A stretch of DNA of 64,000 nucleotides from Streptomyces sp. 846.5 (lineage in GTDB: Bacteria > Actinomycetota > Actinomycetes > Streptomycetales > Streptomycetaceae): NCBI RefSeq assembly GCF_004365705.1, contig NZ_SOBN01000001.1, positions 5,566,001-5,630,000 of the forward strand, given 5' to 3'. A program made the position numbers and the translations under genes. Under the pieces are notes generated by a model. The model was not told where the DNA came from and did not search any database. It was given only the letters and a program-made list of their open reading frames with translations. Shown here piece after piece: positions 1-11,400 of this stretch (position 1 is its first letter; every line of letters starts with the position of its first letter).

Positions 1-389
1 CCGTCCACCAGTTCGGCCAGCCCGGTTCGTTCGATCTTGGCGAGCTGCGGTTCGGTCGCCCCGTTGGAGACAATGCCGAGCACCCATCCCGCGGTCCGGG
101 CCAGCCGCAGCGCCTCCAGATGGTCGGCCGGGCAGGCGATCAGCTCGGTGACGGTGATCCGGTAGTCCTCCAACAGGTCGTCGATCGATTCGGTGAGACC
201 GTAGCGGTCCGCCGCCGCCCGCATCAGGATGGGACGGTCCAGGTAGCCGCCGCAGTCCAGGGTGGTGAACCAGCGGAGATCACCCGGCGGTAATGCCCGC
301 TCCATCAGGAAGCGTGCGGCCCAGCCCTGGAATGCCTGATTTCGGTTGACCAGGGTGTTGTCGAGGTCGAAGAGCAGCAGCGGCGACAT
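1..389 (-). CDS. HAD-superfamily hydrolase (C-terminus beyond window)
   Basis: The first 129 residues are visible; the rest lies left of the window. Residues 8-14 read DLDNTLV, the HAD motif I with the nucleophile and general acid aspartates, and IVSNGA near residue 107 fits motif II. HAD proteins of this kind are cytosolic phosphatases or phosphoglycolate-phosphatase-like enzymes acting on small phosphorylated metabolites; the substrate cannot be told from this part. The ATG at 387-389 is chosen because the core beta strand (LLLFDLDNT) starts directly after it. Confidence 0.85.
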   Translation of the reverse strand, partial: MSPLLLFDLDNTLVNRNQAFQGWAARFLMERALPPGDLRWFTTLDCGGYLDRPILMRAAADRYGLTESIDDLLEDYRITVTELIACPADHLEALRLARTAGWVLGIVSNGATEPQLAKIERTGLAELVD

Positions 390-838
390 GAGCGGATCGT
401 CTCAGCCCGTTGGCATATGCACGAGGCATATCGATCCGACTGACCGAAAAACGGTTGCCAAAGTCGGGCCGCCCGGTATGGCGGACTCATCCCACCTCGC
501 ACACACCGTTGCACAAGCGCGGCTCCTCAGGCATGCTCCATGCACGCCCAGGGCGCAGCGCGGAGGTGCTGTATGGCTGCGGCGGTGCGTACGCCTCCCG
601 CGTGCGCGTCCGCCGTTAGCGGTAACCGCACGATCCATGCGCTCCGTGTCTGGGCGCGGACAGATTGTCGCCGTACCCTGGAGGGAAGAGGTCACGCAAG
701 CCACCACTCGGCCTTTTCCGATCAGGCAGTTCTGATACAGGACGCGGTACGCAGTGATGGCTTCCCCGGTCCCACAGCCCCTGGGTGTGACCACGCACCA
801 CACCCCCGTATCCCACCTCGCCGAAACGACCATAAGTC
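390..838. other. gene-free stretch between two divergent genes
   Basis: About 450 bases separate the leftward HAD gene from the rightward stress-protein gene. The longer open frames here have arginine/alanine/proline-rich translations typical of off-frame high-GC DNA, and I see no RNA gene. A short direct repeat (GGCATAT twice, near 413-430) is the only local repeat. It presumably carries both promoters, but I cannot place them. Confidence 0.5.
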
Positions 839-1489
839 ATGGCCGGTTACGACCTTCCAGAGCCAAGTGAAGGCAACCCGGCGGCGCGCCCCACGGGGCC
901 GGTGCCGCAGCAACCTCGGCTGCCCTGGACCAAGTCGAAGTCGCCGAAGTCGGAGCCATCGAAGAGCCCGGCGCCGAATTCCCTGCCCACGCCCGCGTCC
1001 CCGACGGGATCCACATCCTCCATGCCCAGTTTCGAATTGCAGTCGCAGACCGTCCGCCCCTGCGATCCGGCGTTCCTGCACGGAGTCGTCGTCGGTTTCG
1101 ACGGCTCCGTCTCCAGCGAGCGCGCCCTGGCCTACGCCGTGGGCATGGCCCGGCGCTCCCGTGTCGGCCTGGTGATCGTGCATGTGGCCAACCGCCTTCC
1201 CGCCACGGTGTGGGCGGGCTGTGAGCCCCCTGTCTTCGTCGACGTCCCGGACCACCGCACCGAGGTGCTCGGCCTGGAGCTCGCCTGCTCGGACTTTCTG
1301 GGGGACGTTCCCTGGGTGCTGGTGGAGCGCGGTGGGGACATCTGCCACGAACTGGAGGAGGTGGCCCGGGAGTACGCCGCCGACGCCATCGTGGTCGGCG
1401 GGACCCATGGCTTCCTGGGCAGGCTGTTCGGTTCCGTGGCCGGCCGGCTGGCGCGGCGCGCCAACAGGCCGGTCGTCGTCATCCCCTGA
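839..1489 (+). CDS. universal stress protein (UspA family)
   Basis: The protein has 216 residues. A single Usp domain fills residues about 82-216: it opens with VVVGFDGS and ends with GTHGFLGRLFGS followed by RANRPVVVIP, the ATP-binding G-2X-G-9X-G-S/T loop of the ATP-binding Usp class. The first 75 residues are a low-complexity Pro/Ser/Lys/Thr tail not usual for the family. If translation began at the internal ATG at 1022 instead, most of this tail would be missing. Usp proteins are cytosolic dimers linked to dormancy, hypoxia or general stress. The gene stands alone, and its stop codon lies inside a terminator hairpin. Confidence 0.85.
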   Translation: MAGYDLPEPSEGNPAARPTGPVPQQPRLPWTKSKSPKSEPSKSPAPNSLPTPASPTGSTSSMPSFELQSQTVRPCDPAFLHGVVVGFDGSVSSERALAYAVGMARRSRVGLVIVHVANRLPATVWAGCEPPVFVDVPDHRTEVLGLELACSDFLGDVPWVLVERGGDICHELEEVAREYAADAIVVGGTHGFLGRLFGSVAGRLARRANRPVVVIP

Positions 1490-1509
1490 GGCCTTCTGGG
1501 AGGCCTCAG
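1486..1509 (+). terminator. hairpin terminator overlapping the usp stop codon
   Basis: CTGAGGCCT pairs perfectly with AGGCCTCAG across a six-base loop; the TGA stop of the usp gene is inside the left arm. It lies between two convergent genes and could serve both, though no T-tract is present, as is common in GC-rich actinobacteria. Confidence 0.6.
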
Positions 1510-1563
1510 GGCTGTCCGGCGGCCCCGGGGGTCGCCGGGGTGGTTCGGGAGGGCGCCGACGGC

Positions 1564-2751
1564 TCAGGGACGGCTGTCCTCCATGCCCAACTCACGGGCG
1601 ATGAGCATGCGCTGGACCTCGGAGGTGCCCTCGCCGATCTCCAGGATCTTGCTGTCGCGCCAGAAGCGGGCGACGGGGTACTCGTTCATGAAGCCGTAGC
1701 CGCCGTGGATCTGGGTGGCCTCGCGGGCATTGGTGACCGCGGCCTCGGAGGAGTGGAGCTTGGCGATCGCGGCCTCCTTCTTGAAACGCTCGCCGCACAG
1801 CAGCCGGGAGGCCGCGTGGTGCCAGGCCAGCCGTGAGGTGTGGGCGCGCATCTCCATGTCGGCGATCTTGAACTGGATGGCCTGGTTGGCGCCGATGGGC
1901 TTGCCGAAGGCCCGCCGCTGGGCGGCATAACTCAGTGACTCGTCGACGCAGCCCTGGGCCAGGCCGGTGGCCAGGGCGGCGATGGCGATGCGGCCCTCGT
2001 CGAGGATGCGAAGGAACTGGGCGTAGCCACGGCCTGCCTCCCCGAGCAGGTTGGCGGCCGGGACACGGCAGTCGGCGAAGGACAACTCCCTGGTGTCCGA
2101 GGCGTTCCAGCCGACCTTTGAGTACTTCTTGGATGCCGAGAACCCCGGGGTCCCGGTGGGCACGATGATGGTGGAGATCTCGCGCCGTGGCGAGCCGTCG
2201 GGGTTCTTTTCGCTCGAAAGGGTGAGGGCGGCGACGGTGACCAGCCCGGTGATCTCGGTACCGGCGTTGGTGATGAAGCACTTGGAGCCGTTGATGACCC
2301 ACTCGTCGGTGTCGGCGTCGTAGCGCGCCGTGGTCCGGGTGGCGCCGGCGTCCGACCCGCCCTCGGGCTCGGTCAGCCCGAACGCGCCCAGCATCTCGCC
2401 CGAGCACAGCCGGGGCAGCCAGGTGCGCTTCTGCTCCTCCGTGCCGTAGCGGTGGATCGGCATGGCACCCAGCGAGACCGCCGCCTCCAGGGTGATCGCC
2501 ACCGAGGAGTCCACCCTGGCCAGTTCCTCCAGGACCAGGCAGAGCGCCAGATAGTCGCCGCCCATGCCGCCGTACTCCTCCGGGAAGGGCAGCCCGAACA
2601 GGCCCATCCGCCCCATCTCGGCGACGATCTCGTAGGGGAACTCGTTGTGCTCGTAGTACTCGCCGATCTTCGGCGCGATGACGTCATGGGCGAACTCGGC
2701 GACGGTTCGCCGTAGTTCCTCGTGCTCGGGGGCGAGGCGGTGGTCGAGCAT
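1564..2751 (-). CDS. acdH: acyl-CoA dehydrogenase (isovaleryl/branched-chain type)
   Basis: A full-length acyl-CoA dehydrogenase of 395 residues with the usual helical N-domain, the signature GLTEPEGGSDAG and the C-terminal HGGYGFMNEYPV segment. It is an FAD enzyme that introduces a 2,3-double bond into short or branched acyl-CoAs. It is the last gene of a leftward operon with HMG-CoA lyase and both subunits of a methylcrotonyl-type carboxylase, so isovaleryl-CoA from leucine is the likely main substrate, feeding the carboxylase. The ATG at 2751 follows an AGGAG sequence. The gene name follows the Streptomyces acdH convention; substrate range is inferred from context. Confidence 0.9.
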   Translation of the reverse strand: MLDHRLAPEHEELRRTVAEFAHDVIAPKIGEYYEHNEFPYEIVAEMGRMGLFGLPFPEEYGGMGGDYLALCLVLEELARVDSSVAITLEAAVSLGAMPIHRYGTEEQKRTWLPRLCSGEMLGAFGLTEPEGGSDAGATRTTARYDADTDEWVINGSKCFITNAGTEITGLVTVAALTLSSEKNPDGSPRREISTIIVPTGTPGFSASKKYSKVGWNASDTRELSFADCRVPAANLLGEAGRGYAQFLRILDEGRIAIAALATGLAQGCVDESLSYAAQRRAFGKPIGANQAIQFKIADMEMRAHTSRLAWHHAASRLLCGERFKKEAAIAKLHSSEAAVTNAREATQIHGGYGFMNEYPVARFWRDSKILEIGEGTSEVQRMLIARELGMEDSRP

Positions 2752-2794
2752 CGTGGTCTCCTGAGGGTGTGGAGGGGCTCGCGAGGGGGCGGGG

Positions 2795-3789
2795 TCAGCC
2801 GGTGAGGGCGCGGACGGCGCGGGAGGGGCTGGGACGGCCCAGCTCTCCGGCGAGCCAGGCGCTGGTGGCGGCCAGGGCGTCGAGGTCGACGCCGGTCTCG
2901 ATGCCCAGTCCGTGCAGCATCCAGACCAGGTCCTCGGTGGCGAGGTTGCCGGTCGCGCTCTTGGCGTAGGGGCAGCCGCCCAGGCCGCCGGCCGAGGCGT
3001 CCACGGTGCGGACCCCGGCCTGCAGCGCGGCCAGGGTGTTGGCCAGGGCCTGCCCGTAGGTGTCGTGGAAGTGCACGGCCAGCCGCTCGGGGCCGACGCC
3101 GCGGGCGGCGAACGCCGCCAGCAGGGCCGCGACCTGGCCCGGGGTGCCGGTGCCGATGGTGTCGCCGAGGCTCAGTTCGGCGCTGCCGAGGTCCAGCAGC
3201 GCGCAGCCCACCGAGACCACCTGTTCGACCGGCACCGGGCCCTCCCAGGGGTCGCCGAAGGCCATCGACACATAGCTGCGGACCGGGATCCCCGCCTGCG
3301 TCGCGCGGCGGATCACCGGAGCGAACATCTCCAGCGACTCCGCGACGCTGCGGTTGAGGTTGCGCCGGGCGAAGCTCTCGGTGGCGCTGGCGAAGACCGC
3401 GATATCGCCGACCCGGTTCGCCAGCGCGCGGTCCAGGCCGCGTTCGTTGGGCACCAGCACCGGCAGCCGCAGCCCGGGGTACTTCCCGGGCAGCTCCGCC
3501 AGCTGCGGGAACAGCTCCTCGGCGTCGGCCAGTTGGGGCACCCACTTCGGGTGCACGAAGCTCGCCGCCTCGATGGTGCGCAGGCCGGCGGCGGCGAGCC
3601 GGGCGATGAACTCGGCCTTGACGGCGACCGGCAGGGCGGTCTTCTCGTTCTGCAGCCCGTCGCGCGGGCCGACCTCGTGGATCCGCACGCTCGCGGGCAG
3701 CCCGCCGAGCGGCGCCCGGTCGGGCAGGCCCAGCTGGGTGACGGTGGGCTCGGCGGGCTCCGGCTGCGTGGTCGTCGGCTCCGGTGTGG

Positions 3790-3793
<4 letters not shown>
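2795..3793 (-). CDS. hmgL: hydroxymethylglutaryl-CoA lyase
   Basis: The protein has 332 residues with a TIM-barrel HMGL-like fold. The N-terminal VGPRDGLQNEK carries the conserved arginine-aspartate pair, HFHDTYG supplies the metal-binding histidines, and GGLGGCPYAKSATGN contains the catalytic cysteine loop. It cleaves HMG-CoA to acetoacetate and acetyl-CoA, the last step of leucine degradation. Its ATG overlaps the stop codon of the upstream carboxylase subunit gene (ATGA), and a GGAGGA sequence lies just before it, so translation is probably coupled. A 25-residue Pro/Thr-rich N-terminal extension precedes the domain. Confidence 0.95.
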
Positions 3794-5910
<2,117 letters not shown>

Positions 5911-5939
5911 GGGGGTGATCCTCCGTCGGATGCTGTCTG

Positions 5940-7598
5940 TCACATGCGAAAGACGCCGTAGGGGCGCGGCTCCGGCAACGGGGCGTTCGCGCAGGCGCTG
6001 AGGGCCAGACCGAGCACGGTCCTGGTGTCCAGCGGGTCGATGATGCCGTCGTCCCAGAGCCGGGCGGTGGCGTAGTAGGCGTTGCCCTGCTGCTCGTACT
6101 GGTCCCGGACCGGGCGGCGGAACTCCTCCTCGGCCTCGGCCGACCACTCCTCGCCGCGCAGCTCCAGCTGGTCCCGCCGGACGGTGGCGAGGACCGAGGC
6201 GGCCTGCTCGCCGCCCATCACCGAGATCTTGGCCCCCGGCCACATCCACAGGAAGCGGGGTGAGTAGGCCCGGCCGCACATCGAGTAGTTGCCGGCGCCG
6301 TAGGAGCCGCCGATCACCACCGTCAGCTTGGGGACCCTGGTCCCGGCCACGGCGGTGACCATCTTGGCGCCGTGCTTGGCGATGCCCCCGGCCTCGTACT
6401 GCCGGCCGACCATGAAGCCGGAGATGTTCTGCAGGAAGACCAGCGGGATGCCGCGCTGGTCGCACAGTTCGATGAAGTGGGCGCCCTTCATCGCCGACTC
6501 GGCGAAGAGGATGCCGTTGTTGGCGACGATGCCGACCGGGTGGCCGTGCAGTCGGGCGAAGCCGGTGACCAGGGTGGGGCCGTACTCGGCCTTGAACTCG
6601 GCGAAGCGGCTGCCGTCGACCAGGCGGGCGATCACCTCGCGGACGTCGTAGGGGGTGCGCGGGTCGGCGGGCACCGCCCCGTAGAGCGCCCCGGGGTCTA
6701 CCGCCGGCTCCTCGACCGGACGCACCGGCCAGGGGCGCGGTGCGCGCGGGCCCAGGCCGGCGATCATGGTGCGGAGTATCGCCAGCGCATGGGTGTCGTT
6801 CTCGGCCAGCTGGTCGGTCACGCCCGAGGTCCGGGCGTGCAGTTCGCCGCCGCCCAGCTCCTCGGCGGTGACCACCTCCCCGGTGGCGGCCTTCACCAGC
6901 GGGGGACCGCCGAGGAAGATGGTGCCCTGGTTGCGGACGATCACGGCCTGGTCGCTCATGGCCGGGACATAGGCGCCGCCCGCGGTGCAGGAGCCAAGGA
7001 CCGCGGCGAGCTGCGGGATGCCGGCGGCGGACAGCCGGGCCTGGTTGTAGAAGATCCGGCCGAAGTGGTCCCGGTCCGGGAACACCTCGTCCTGCATCGG
7101 CAGGAAGGCGCCGCCGGAGTCCACCAGGTAGACGCAGGGGAGCCGATTGTCCTGGGCGATCTCCTGGGCGCGCAGGTGCTTCTTCACGGTCATGGGGTAG
7201 TAGGTGCCGCCCTTGACCGTGGCGTCGTTGGCGACGACGACCACCTCTCGCCCGGCCACCCGTCCCACGCCGGTGATCAGGCCCGCGGCGGGGGCGTCGC
7301 CGCCGTAGAGGCCGTCGGCCGCCAGCGGGGAGAGCTCCAGGAAGGGCGATCCCGGGTCGAGCAGGGTGTCCACGCGTTCGCGCGGCAGCAGTTTGCCGCG
7401 TGCGGTGTGGCGGTCCCTGGCCCGGGCGCCGCCGCCCTCGGCCGCGCCCGCGATCCGGGTCCGCAGCTCGGCGACCAGCGCCTGCTGGGCCTGGGCGTTG
7501 GCGCGGAACGTCTCCGACGCCGGGTCCACCGCGGTGCCGAGGACCGGCGCCGGAGCGGTGGCCCCCGGCACGGTCGCCGATGCGGTCGCGGGTGTCAT
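5940..7598 (-). CDS. methylcrotonyl-CoA carboxylase-type carboxyltransferase (beta subunit)
   Basis: The protein has about 552 residues with two crotonase-fold carboxyltransferase halves. Useful landmarks are [20 protein letters not shown], the oxyanion segments around [13 protein letters not shown] and [15 protein letters not shown], and the second-half [20 protein letters not shown]. These motifs are those of MCCase/AccD1 rather than propionyl-CoA carboxylase. It moves the carboxyl group from biotin of the next gene's product to the acyl-CoA. It is the first gene of the operon, facing a TetR regulator. A GTG at 7604 is possible, but the AAAGGAG spacing favours the ATG at 7598. Confidence 0.92.
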   Translation of the reverse strand: MTPATASATVPGATAPAPVLGTAVDPASETFRANAQAQQALVAELRTRIAGAAEGGGARARDRHTARGKLLPRERVDTLLDPGSPFLELSPLAADGLYGGDAPAAGLITGVGRVAGREVVVVANDATVKGGTYYPMTVKKHLRAQEIAQDNRLPCVYLVDSGGAFLPMQDEVFPDRDHFGRIFYNQARLSAAGIPQLAAVLGSCTAGGAYVPAMSDQAVIVRNQGTIFLGGPPLVKAATGEVVTAEELGGGELHARTSGVTDQLAENDTHALAILRTMIAGLGPRAPRPWPVRPVEEPAVDPGALYGAVPADPRTPYDVREVIARLVDGSRFAEFKAEYGPTLVTGFARLHGHPVGIVANNGILFAESAMKGAHFIELCDQRGIPLVFLQNISGFMVGRQYEAGGIAKHGAKMVTAVAGTRVPKLTVVIGGSYGAGNYSMCGRAYSPRFLWMWPGAKISVMGGEQAASVLATVRRDQLELRGEEWSAEAEEEFRRPVRDQYEQQGNAYYATARLWDDGIIDPLDTRTVLGLALSACANAPLPEPRPYGVFRM

Positions 7599-7628
7599 GG
7601 CCACGAGCTCCTTTGCTCACCGGCGCTT

Positions 7629-7673
7629 GTTAACGACTGTTAACAGCACTGGCCAGGTTAACCACCGATAACC
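7629..7673. promoter_or_regulatory. GTTAAC-repeat operator between leucine operon and TetR gene
   Basis: The self-complementary hexamer GTTAAC occurs at 7629-7634, 7639-7644 and 7657-7662. The last copy sits in GGTTAACC and is followed by TAACC (7669-7673), making GGTTA/TAACC arms. The site lies in the 95-base gap between the carboxyltransferase start and the TetR start, where the neighbouring repressor could control both directions. Binding is inferred. Confidence 0.65.
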
Positions 7674-7693
7674 CCGCTGTCTAGGATGGTGGG

Positions 7694-8293
7694 ATGCCGA
7701 CACCCCCGAGCCCTGTCGAGAACCCGCGCCGCCAGCAGATCCGGCGCGAGGCCGCCCGCCTGTTCGCCGCGCGCGGCTTCCTCGGGGTCGGCGTCGACGA
7801 GATCGGCCGCGCCGTCGGCATCTCGGGTCCCGGCCTCTACCGGCACTTCGCCGGCAAGGACGCCATGCTCGCGGACCTGCTCGTCGGCATCAGCGAACGA
7901 CTGCTGGACGAGGGCCGCCGCCGGGTCGACGAGGCCGTGGACGCCCCGGCCGCCCTGGACGCGCTGCTCCAGGGCCATATCGACTTCGCCCTGGACGAGA
8001 GCGCGCTGATCACGCTGCACGACCGGGAACTGCTGCACCTCCCGGACGAGGAGCGCCACCGCGTCCGCAGCCTCCAGCGCCAGTACGTCGAACTCTGGGT
8101 CGGCGTCGCCCGCGACAGCTTCCCCGGGCTCGGCACGGACGCCCGCGCCGCCGTCCACGCCGTCTTCGGCCTGCTCAACTCCACGCCCCACAGCGCGGCG
8201 GGCCAGAGCGGCGACCTGGCGGACCGCGCCGCGATGGCCGCCCTGCTGCACCGCCTGGCGCTGGGCGCGCTGGGTGCGGCGGCGGAGTCCTGA
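7694..8293 (+). CDS. TetR-family repressor of the leucine/acyl-CoA operon
   Basis: The protein has 199 residues. The N-terminal TetR DNA-binding helix-turn-helix covers about residues 12-58 (ARLFAARGFLGVGVDEIGRA, then GISGPGLYRHFAGKDAML). The C-terminal ligand domain is of the type found in regulators next to acyl-CoA carboxylase genes. It is divergent from the carboxylase operon and separated from it by the GTTAAC operator, so it likely represses both until an acyl-CoA intermediate accumulates. The ligand is not known from sequence. The ATG at 7694 follows a purine-rich AGGATGGTGGG. Confidence 0.88.
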   Translation: MPTPPSPVENPRRQQIRREAARLFAARGFLGVGVDEIGRAVGISGPGLYRHFAGKDAMLADLLVGISERLLDEGRRRVDEAVDAPAALDALLQGHIDFALDESALITLHDRELLHLPDEERHRVRSLQRQYVELWVGVARDSFPGLGTDARAAVHAVFGLLNSTPHSAAGQSGDLADRAAMAALLHRLALGALGAAAES

Positions 8294-8419
8294 CCGGCCG
8301 TCAGGGAGCCGGACGGCCTCGGGGAACAGACAGCGGGCCGAAGATGCTGTCAGTACCAGCAGTGGCCGTCGCGATCGGGTGGTCCGCCGAAACTTGGTGG
8401 ACGACCCACCGCCATACAG

Positions 8420-8432
8420 TTAGCATCGCTAA
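8420..8432. promoter_or_regulatory. palindrome at the start of the ABC exporter gene
   Basis: TTAGC-ATC-GCTAA is a perfect dyad ending two bases before the ATG at 8435. There is no Shine-Dalgarno sequence, so the transcript may start at or very near the ATG and the dyad would then sit in the core promoter. TTAGC/GCTAA dyads are typical of MarR-type operators; no MarR gene is adjacent, so the regulator is unknown. Confidence 0.5.
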
Positions 8433-8434
8433 AT

Positions 8435-11400
8435 ATGCCCAAGGCTCAAAAGTCTCCTGCCGTTGAAGCGGCTGCCCCGGCCGAACCGATAGCCCCCGGC
8501 TGGCTGCGGCGGCTCAGCTCCTACTGCTGGCGCTACCGGCGCAATGTGCTGCTCTCCTTCGGCGCCTCGCTGCTCGGGATGGGCGTCAGCGCGCTGGTCC
8601 CGCTGATCCCCCGGCTGATCATCGACGATGTGATCACCACCCACACCGAGCCGCTGGCCCCCTGGGCGTTCGCCCTGGTCGGCGCGGCCGTGCTGGTCTT
8701 CCTGCTGACCCTGGTGCGCCGCTACTGGGGCGGTCAGCTGGCGCTGGACGTGCAGCACGACCTGCGCCAGGACCTGTTCGACTCGCTCTCGCGGCTGGAC
8801 GGCACCCGGCAGGACAGCCTGAACACCGGGCAGGTGGTCGGACGCGCCACCTCCGACCTGCAGATGATCCAGGGCCTGCTGTCGATGCTGCCGATGATGA
8901 CCGGCAACCTGCTGCTCTTCATCCTGTCGATCGTGGTGATGCTGTTCCTCTCGCCGCTGCTCACCCTGATCGCCCTGGCCATGGCCCCGGCCCTGTGGTG
9001 GTTCGCCACCCTCAGCCGGAAGAAGCTCTTCCCCGCGACCTGGACCGCGCAGCAGGAGGCCGGCGCGGTCGCCGGAGCCGTCGACGGCGCGGTCTCGGGC
9101 GTGCGGGTGGTCAAGGGCTTCGGTCAGGAGGAGCAGGAGCTGAACCGGCTGGAACGGGCCAGCCGGCGGCTGTTCGCGATGCGGCTGCGCAGCATCAGGC
9201 TCAGCGCCCGCTACAGCCCGGCCATGCAGGCCATCCCCGCGCTCGGGCAGGTCGGGGTGCTGGCGCTCGGCGGCTGGCTGGCGGTGCGCGGCGAGGTCAC
9301 GCTGGGAACCTTCGTCGCCTTCTCCACCTATGTCGCACAGATGACCGCCCCGGTACGGACGCTGACCATGCTGCTCACCGTGGGCCAGCAGGCCCGCGCC
9401 AGCGTGGAGCGGGTGTTCCAGCTCATCGACGAACGCCCCGTGGTCACCGAGCGCCCGGACGCCGTCGAGCTGGACCCCACCGAGATCGAGGCTGTCACGA
9501 TGGGGACGCCGACCGGCGGCGGACCGGTCGACACGACTCCCGCGCTGGCCTTCGAGCACGTCGACTTCGGCTACGGCGACGCCGCCGAGCCGGTGCTGAC
9601 CGACCTCAGCCTCGCCCTCGCCCCCGGCGAGACGGTGGCCCTGGTCGGGGCCTCCGGCTCGGGCAAGTCCACGGTCGGCATGCTGGTCCCGCGCTTCTAC
9701 GACGCCACCGCCGGCCGGGTCCTGGTGCACGGCCACGACGTACGCGACCTGACGCTGCGTTCCCTGCGCTCCGCCATCGGCATCGTGCCCGAGGACAGCT
9801 TCCTGTTCTCCGAGTCGGTGCACACCAACATCGCCTACGGGCGCCCCGACGCGACCCGCGAGGAGGTCGAGTCCGCCGCCCGCGCCGCTCAGGCGGACGG
9901 CTTCATCGGCGAGCTGCCCGACGGCTACGACACCGTCGTGGGCGAGCAGGGCCTCACCCTCTCCGGCGGCCAGCGTCAGCGGGTCGCCCTGGCCCGGGCG
10001 ATCCTCGCCGACCCGCGCATCCTGTTGCTGGACGACGCCACCTCGGCCGTCGACGCCCAGGTGGAAGCGGAGATCCACGAAGCCCTGCGGACCGTGATGA
10101 GCGGCCGCACCACTCTGCTCATCGCACACCGCCGCTCCACGCTGCAACTGGCCGACCGCATCGCGGTGCTGGACCACGGGCGCCTGGTCGACATCGGCAC
10201 CCACGAGGAGCTGGACGCCCGATGTCCGCTCTACCGCTCGCTGCTCACCGACCCCGACGCACTGGCCGGCGACATCCGCTCCGCCGATCCGGTCGCGAGC
10301 CTGCTCGCCGACGCGGCGAGTGCCGACGGCACCGGAATTGCCGGGGTAACCCCTGAACTGTGGGACCGCGAGCGCTTCCCCGAGCCCGACGCCGACGCAC
10401 TCGGCCGCGGCGACGCGGGACAGGGCGCCTCGGGCCACGGCGGCGGCCCGGGCGGGATGCACGGGGCCATGGGCGGCATGCCCGCCACCCCCGAACTGCT
10501 CGCCAGAGTGGCCGCGCTGCCCCCGGCCGACGGCCTCCCGGACATCGACCTCGACGAGGCCCGGCGTCCCGACCCGCAGTTCAACCTCCGCCGGATGCTC
10601 GCCCCCTTCCGCAGGCCGCTGCTGCTCGCCCTGCTGCTGGTCGCCCTGGACGCGGTGGCCTCCCTCTCGCTGCCGATCCTGATCCGCCACGGCATCGACG
10701 CGGGCGTCACCAAGGCGGCCTGGGGGGCGGTCGCCGCCGCCTCGCTGACCGCCCTCGCCATCGTCCTGCTGGACTGGGTGGTGCAGGCCACCGAGACGCA
10801 GGTCAGCGGACGCACCGGTGAGCGCGTCCTGTACTCGCTGCGGATCAGGATCTTCGCCCATCTGCAGCGCCTGGGACTGGACTACTACGAGCGTGAGCTC
10901 GGCGGCCGGATCATGACCCGGATGACCACCGACGTGGACGCCCTCAGCTCCTTCCTGCAGACCGGCGTGGTCACCGCCGTGGTCAGCCTGCTGACCTTCT
11001 TCGGGATCTTCGTCGTACTGCTGGTCCTGGACGTGCAGCTGGCGCTGTACGTCTTCGCCGTCCTGCCGATCCTGGTCGTCGCCACCCTGGTCTTCCGGCG
11101 GAAGTCCTCGGCCACCTACAAGCTGGCCCGGGAGAAGGTCAGCACGGTCAACGCCGACCTCCAGGAGAACGTCGCCGGTATGCGCATCGTGCAGGCGTTC
11201 CTGCGCGAGGATCGCAACCGGGCCCGCTTCGCCGAGCGCAGCAGCGACTACCGCACCACCAGGATCAGGGCGCAGCTCTACATCTCGCTCTACTTCCCCT
11301 TCGTCCAGTTCCTGTCCAGCGTCGCCGCCGCGCTGGTCCTGATCGCCGGGGCACACCGGGTGAGCGCCGGGACGCTCACCACCGGGGCGCTGGTCGCCTA

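Noticed and set aside
5911..7620. Reading the biotin carboxylase as a 1276-residue fusion with upstream sequence
   Set aside because: The upstream part is off-frame within the carboxyltransferase gene, and ATG 5910 has a good ribosome site.
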